Positions 59,923 to 64,000 of a stretch of DNA of 64,000 bases are shown in pieces. Each line of letters begins with the position of its first letter. Position 1 is the first letter of the stretch. The notes below the pieces were generated by a model, which was given only the letters and a program-made list of their open reading frames with translations, did not search any database and was not told the DNA's origin. This DNA comes from Shimia sp040370365 (GTDB taxonomy: Bacteria; Pseudomonadota; Alphaproteobacteria; Rhodobacterales; Rhodobacteraceae). The stretch is taken from NCBI RefSeq assembly GCF_040370365.1, contig NZ_BAABWQ010000002.1:248001-312000 (forward strand). Reading direction: 5' to 3'. The position numbers were made by a program, and so were the translations under genes.

Positions 59923-61353
59923 TTAGTGAACGATGTCTTTTGTGGGCTCTTCACGTTGATAAATGTCCTCGTATCGGACGATATCGTCTTCACCCAAATA
60001 ACAACCAGATTGGACTTCAATCAGATGTAGCGGCAGCTTACCTGGGTTTTCCAAGCGGTGAACCGCACCCAACGGTATGTATGTACTTTCATTTTCTGAG
60101 AGCAGCGTGACATCGCTATCAACGGTGACTAAAGCAGACCCACTGACAACCACCCAATGCTCGGCACGATGCACATGGCTTTGCAAAGACAGCTTCGCGC
60201 CGGGCTCTACCATGATGCGTTTGACTTGGAACCGGGGGCCAAGCGACAATGTTTCATAGTATCCCCAGGGCCGAAAACATCTCCGAAAACTATCCGCTTG
60301 CGGAGCCCCTTCTGTTCTCAAAACGTCAACGACTTGGCCGACATCTGCGGAGCGAGATTTGTCCGCCACCAGAATGCCGTCTTGGGTCGCAACCGCTATA
60401 ATGTCCTTCAATCCCAACCCGACCAATTTGGTGCCTGCATCTTCGGATTTAAGTAGCGAACCTTCACAATCAATCGCCGTGCAATCGCCTGCAACAACGT
60501 TGTCTTTGGGATCAGTTTCCTCAACTTCCTTCATCGTCTGCCAGTTTCCGAGATCATTCCATCCCCCCGACATCCGCAGCGCCGCGAACTCCTGAAGGTT
60601 TTCCATAATCGCGTAGTCAAACGAAATGTTGGGACATCGTTGAAACGAATCCTTCTCAAGACGAGAAAACCCCAAATCTTCGCTGGCCAAAGCCAAGGCG
60701 GCTTCGGCTGGCCCAATGTGTTCAGGGGCGTGCTGCTCGAAAGCTCTCAAGACAGTGTCTACCCGAAACAAAAACATACCTGAGTTCCACAACCAGTTGC
60801 CTTCTTCGAGCATGGCTTTCGCGAGATCAGCATCAGGTTTCTCGGTAAATTCTGAAATCATCACCGAGGCGTCATTGCCACCCTCCACTTTGAGATACCC
60901 AAATTCCGTGGCTGCCCGTGTAGGAGGCACACCCAAAGCGACGATCAACCCGTTTCGCGCGACGCGCTCAGCTTCTACAATAACCCGATGGAACGCTCGT
61001 TCGTCGTGTATTTTCTGATCACTCGGAACAACCAGAAGAACCGCATCAGGCGTGTCTTTGAGTGACAGTGCCGACACCAAGACTGACGCAGCAGTGTTGC
61101 GGGCGACGGGTTCAACAAGCAATTGAGAAACAGGCGCTTGAATGTCCGCGAGTTGTTTTTGCGCAATAAAACGATAGTCTTCCGCTGTCACAACCGTGGG
61201 TGGAGCGAAGTTCGGCGCAATCATGCGCTCCACGGTACGTTGAAAAAGACTGGCGCCATCAAGTAGATTGGCAAATTGTTTGGGGAAACTCCGACGTGAA
61301 ACAGGCCACAGACGGGAACCGGAACCGCCGGCTAGAATAATGGGATGGATCAT
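59923..61353 (-). CDS. algA: mannose-1-phosphate guanylyltransferase / mannose-6-phosphate isomerase
   Basis: 476 residues, the bifunctional PMI-GMP type. The N-terminal nucleotidyltransferase has LAGGSGSRLWPVSRRSFPKQ (residues 8-27) and EFTEKPDADLAKAM near 168. The C-terminal cupin has QSHVHRAEHWVVVSGSALVT (391-410) with the metal-binding His pair, and GAVHRLENP near 430. It makes GDP-mannose from fructose 6-phosphate-derived mannose 6-phosphate in two of three steps (phosphomannomutase is elsewhere), feeding AlgD. It is the last gene of the alg44-alg8-algA unit. Confidence 0.9.
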   Translation of the reverse strand: MIHPIILAGGSGSRLWPVSRRSFPKQFANLLDGASLFQRTVERMIAPNFAPPTVVTAEDYRFIAQKQLADIQAPVSQLLVEPVARNTAASVLVSALSLKDTPDAVLLVVPSDQKIHDERAFHRVIVEAERVARNGLIVALGVPPTRAATEFGYLKVEGGNDASVMISEFTEKPDADLAKAMLEEGNWLWNSGMFLFRVDTVLRAFEQHAPEHIGPAEAALALASEDLGFSRLEKDSFQRCPNISFDYAIMENLQEFAALRMSGGWNDLGNWQTMKEVEETDPKDNVVAGDCTAIDCEGSLLKSEDAGTKLVGLGLKDIIAVATQDGILVADKSRSADVGQVVDVLRTEGAPQADSFRRCFRPWGYYETLSLGPRFQVKRIMVEPGAKLSLQSHVHRAEHWVVVSGSALVTVDSDVTLLSENESTYIPLGAVHRLENPGKLPLHLIEVQSGCYLGEDDIVRYEDIYQREEPTKDIVH

Positions 61354-61452
61354 GAGAACCTCTCTTGCTTATCTCCTCTCAAGCTATCGGATGAAGAGCG
61401 CGTTGGTTCTTTGCGAAAGGTTAGCGGCCACTTTCAAAAGGATAGATGAGTT

Positions 61453-63039
61453 TCAAAATGGCACGTCAATCAGCCCGACGAAAATCATCATTACAGTTAA
61501 GAAGCACGCTACTGCGGTGACCATTTGAAACTTCGCAAACCCACTTCTGAGTTGATCTAAAACTCCTGCGTCGCCTCCAGCGCTTTGGTTGCCCCGATTG
61601 GACCACTTCTGCTTGGAGAGATGGAAGATCATATAGATTTTCACCGACGCGTTGATCACCTGATTGAGGTACAGAATAAACGGCCAAGTCATATCGGCGC
61701 GACGACTGTACCCGATCAAAAACAGGCAAAGTACAACTCTTGAAAACAGCACCCAAATCAGACAGTTCCAAAAGTAGCCAGGCGCGACGAAACTGCCCAA
61801 CACAGCCAATACAGGGCTCACCATCATGGTCCACATGGCGAGCCTCTGATCAACGACGCACCACCAAATAAAAAATGGCATCTGGGTGGGCCCCAATGCA
61901 ATCGCCCGACTTCCGTTGCGAAGCATGTTACCCGACCAACGCCGAAAGTTCTGAATCATACGAAGCAGTCCATTTTCTGTGATTACTTCGATTGTGTAAA
62001 CCGTGGCATCGGGCACATACGTCATCTTCGCACCAACACTTAACAGCCGAAACCAAGTCGACTTGTCGTCTCCAGACAAAAACCGAAATCGCCCCCACAG
62101 CCAGTGATCCAAATGATCCGCCTCGATTGTCCGGATAAACTTTGGATCCAAAATGTGACGCGCGCGAAAAACGCTCATGCGCCCGGTGAGTGTGAGCACG
62201 CGCTTTGCAAGAGCATGGCTTTGCATCGCCAATCGTCTCTGTGCAAAACGCATGTTGAGCCACTTAGAAATCCATTCTGGTCCGTAGCAAATGACTTCTT
62301 CGTTGGTTGTCAAAGCTTGCAGTTCCGGGTCGTGGGCAAACATCGAAAGCGTTTTTTTGAGAACATCGTCGCCAAACAACGCGTCGCCGTCCATAAAAAT
62401 CACCATATCCTCTGGATCAGCAGCCGTGCGGCAAATTGCACGCAGGATTAGCCCGATGGCCATTCTCTTTCCGGGCTGATTTTGCCGGACGAATACCAAC
62501 TCTGCCAATTCATCAGGGATATCTTGAGCATAGGTTTCAACGAATTCTCGGATGATTTGTTCGTCAAATGCGCTGCCCGAACCAATGTAGAGTGTTGTAG
62601 GAATTTGTTCTCTACGGATTTGGCCGAGGATCGACCCTATAACCCGTTTGGTAATCGATGGTTCCTCAAAGTACGTTGTCATCTGAATATGTAACCGTTT
62701 GGGGCGCCATCCGGCGTCCCAATGAGCGTCTGCGCTGCGCCTCATTTCGGGCCACTTAAAGCGTGCGAAAACAAAAGCCCGCACCGCATGCGTGAACCAC
62801 CACCCAAACCGCCAAATACCAAGGCTTCCCAACACGATAGTCAAGTGCACCGCATTCGGATCCAAAAAGCGGTTCGGCACGTTTAGAACCAACCAGACCA
62901 ACAAATTTATGACAACCATCAGCGCCAGAAAATGTTGTAGTGGCCAGCGTCTCCAATAAGGCAGTTGAGGGGTTTGAAGATCCCGCAGCCTAAGTGTCAG
63001 ATCCTTATCAAACTCATATTCAGACGCGATATTCACCAT
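61453..63039 (-). CDS. alg8: Alg8-like mannuronan synthase, GT2 family
   Basis: 528 residues. It has two N-terminal membrane helices (WPLQHFLALMVVINLLVWLV and a second near 75), a cytosolic GT2 domain with FMDGDALFGDD (the D-x-D region, residues 215-225) and KRVLTLTGRMSVFRAR near 279-294. LSGDDKSTWFRLLSVGAKMT follows at 321-340, with several C-terminal helices (PFILYLNQVINASVKIYMIF). The segments RVLT-TGRMSVFRA, F-LSGDDKS-WF and ILY-NQ---A--KIY are shared with Pseudomonas Alg8, so Alg8 is favoured over generic cellulose synthase-like GT2 enzymes. It polymerises GDP-mannuronate and exports the chain. It follows alg44 by 3 bp, with no clear ribosome site. Confidence 0.85.
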   Translation of the reverse strand: MVNIASEYEFDKDLTLRLRDLQTPQLPYWRRWPLQHFLALMVVINLLVWLVLNVPNRFLDPNAVHLTIVLGSLGIWRFGWWFTHAVRAFVFARFKWPEMRRSADAHWDAGWRPKRLHIQMTTYFEEPSITKRVIGSILGQIRREQIPTTLYIGSGSAFDEQIIREFVETYAQDIPDELAELVFVRQNQPGKRMAIGLILRAICRTAADPEDMVIFMDGDALFGDDVLKKTLSMFAHDPELQALTTNEEVICYGPEWISKWLNMRFAQRRLAMQSHALAKRVLTLTGRMSVFRARHILDPKFIRTIEADHLDHWLWGRFRFLSGDDKSTWFRLLSVGAKMTYVPDATVYTIEVITENGLLRMIQNFRRWSGNMLRNGSRAIALGPTQMPFFIWWCVVDQRLAMWTMMVSPVLAVLGSFVAPGYFWNCLIWVLFSRVVLCLFLIGYSRRADMTWPFILYLNQVINASVKIYMIFHLSKQKWSNRGNQSAGGDAGVLDQLRSGFAKFQMVTAVACFLTVMMIFVGLIDVPF

Positions 63040-63042
63040 GGT

Positions 63043-64000
63043 TCAAAACACTGCGCTGACTTTGTCGAAGAATTTTTGGGCGATAGCTTTGCGGACTTCC
63101 AAACTAACCGGAGCGTTTCTTCTTAGCTGCTCCCTAGTTTCCTCATACGAAAGCGTTTTGGATGTGACCGTGACAAGAATACCAAATTCCCCAGGTCGCC
63201 TAGGGTCACTACCCGCAGTGACATCGGTCACGACGCCTGCCAAATTGCGTCGTGAACCACCAACGTTAAGGCCTATGCTCGCAGGCATCCCCACAAAAAT
63301 TGTTTGCGCGTAACTTTGACTGACCCAACCAACAACAACTCTTGGCGTGTCGGCTTCGAACACAACCGCCAGATCAGATGGTCGATAGGGCTGACCTTTT
63401 CGAACCAATATCTCATGTACAATTCCGTCAGAGGGCGCTCTCACGTGACTCGAATTTAATTCCCCTCGTTGCGCATCTCTTGCAGCCCGTAGGCCCCGAA
63501 TTTTCGCACGAAACGCCGTTTCAACCTCTTTGAGACGGCTTAGGGCAAAAACAAACGGATCATTTTGCAGAGCCGAAACAGGGTCAGTCGCCAGGAGATC
63601 TGTCCATCGCACATACATATTTTCAAATCCACGGTCTCCCACAAATCGCGCATATACCTGCACGACGGACGCGGCGCGTGTTTGCGGCGAAGCCACTGTA
63701 TGCAGGTCTTCCAGATCGCCGATGGCCTGCAAGAGATCACTAAGCTCCTTCTCGGCGACGGACAGCTGCGCTCTCGAATGTGTAAGCCGTGCTTCTGCAA
63801 CGGGGTCTTTTATGCGGACCAGGATATCCCCCTCTTTCACGGCCTCGCCAGGCAACACCGAAATCGATTTGACGAAACCTTCGCCTGCCGGCAAGCGATC
63901 CACAATCGGAGCAACCACGCGGCCATGCTCGAGATCAATGCGCATAAAGCTGTTAAAGAGCGTCGTTCCAAGCACCGTTGATACTAAGATAGCAAGACCG
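63043..64000 (-). CDS. alg44: Alg44-like HlyD-type membrane fusion protein, 5' part outside the window
   Basis: The reading frame is open through the window edge at 64000, so the start is missing; the GTG at 63975 is only an internal codon. The visible part begins with a membrane segment (GLAILVSTVLGTTLFNSFMR), then a biotinyl-lipoyl-like/HlyD beta region (VKSISVLPGEAVKEGDILVR), a long coiled coil (HSRAQLSVAEKELSDLLQAI) and a second HlyD half (SHVRAPSDGIVHEILVRKGQ, PYRPSDLAVV). Alg44 has an N-terminal cytoplasmic PilZ domain before such a helix, so a c-di-GMP sensor domain is predicted just beyond the edge. It would regulate Alg8 and bridge to the periplasm. Name depends on position next to alg8. 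Confidence 0.7.
   Translation of the reverse strand, partial: GLAILVSTVLGTTLFNSFMRIDLEHGRVVAPIVDRLPAGEGFVKSISVLPGEAVKEGDILVRIKDPVAEARLTHSRAQLSVAEKELSDLLQAIGDLEDLHTVASPQTRAASVVQVYARFVGDRGFENMYVRWTDLLATDPVSALQNDPFVFALSRLKEVETAFRAKIRGLRAARDAQRGELNSSHVRAPSDGIVHEILVRKGQPYRPSDLAVVFEADTPRVVVGWVSQSYAQTIFVGMPASIGLNVGGSRRNLAGVVTDVTAGSDPRRPGEFGILVTVTSKTLSYEETREQLRRNAPVSLEVRKAIAQKFFDKVSAVF

Noticed and set aside
58340..64000. Complete alginate biosynthesis operon
   Set aside because: Only algD, algA, alg8 and part of alg44 are present. Export, epimerisation, acetylation and lyase genes are not in the window, so only a core is claimed.

Overview
The window looks like chromosomal DNA of a marine alphaproteobacterium of the Roseobacter group (Rhodobacteraceae). 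This rests on protein style and gene order: BztABCD amino-acid transporter, ATP12 chaperone, DUF1127 proteins, and the rplQ - DegP-like - RarA - CrcB - RluA-type - HAD - ATP12 neighbourhood. No tRNA, rRNA, IS element or CRISPR array is visible.

Layout. 1-13.6 kb holds housekeeping genes: the end of a SixA-like phosphatase, an SDR, bztABCD, atp12, a HAD phosphatase, a VOC protein, an RluA-type pseudouridine synthase, crcB, rarA, a DegP-like protease and an FAD oxidoreductase. 13.7-51.0 kb holds the whole S10-spc-alpha ribosomal protein cluster on the minus strand, from rpsJ to rplQ with rpoA, secY and adk. It is cut into five blocks by four insertions. These lie between rplW and rplB (1.6 kb), rplP and rpmC (5.9 kb), rpmD and rplO (12.9 kb), and adk and rpsM (3.0 kb). 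Each insertion is bounded upstream by a rho-independent terminator and downstream by a sigma70-like promoter with a 17-bp spacer. 51.1-64 kb holds a signalling locus (PruR-like periplasmic pterin-type protein, hybrid histidine kinase, LuxR-type regulator), an RTX protein and an alginate-type polysaccharide core (algD, algA, alg8 and the start-truncated alg44).

Cargo. Two of the insertions carry small polymorphic-toxin modules. Each has a Sec signal peptide fused directly to the terminal tip of an Rhs core (shared MFIQPDW...GVGTNRYAYS segment) and then a variable C-terminus, followed at once by a small candidate immunity gene. In the adk-rpsM module the C-terminus looks like a HYD1-type ADP-ribosyltransferase. 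That gene is broken by one frameshift and one in-frame TGA, and the module is flanked by a ~160-bp direct repeat of the rpsM promoter-leader. In the second repeat copy the promoter spacer has grown through a 12-G tract. The rplW-rplB module is intact, with a two-helix membrane protein as candidate immunity protein. The other two insertions hold a chemoreceptor, a 2OG-oxygenase-like protein and a Ca-binding-repeat protein (rplP-rpmC), or a redox/stress set with LysR and AraC regulators, several decayed genes, an M20 peptidase and two DUF1127 proteins (rpmD-rplO).

The strongest leads are the secreted Rhs-tip modules with duplicated ribosomal promoters, the insulated breaks in the ribosomal cluster, and the PruR-like/kinase locus next to alginate-type genes. 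Everything here was read by eye. Family names come from motif and gene-order recognition, not searches.
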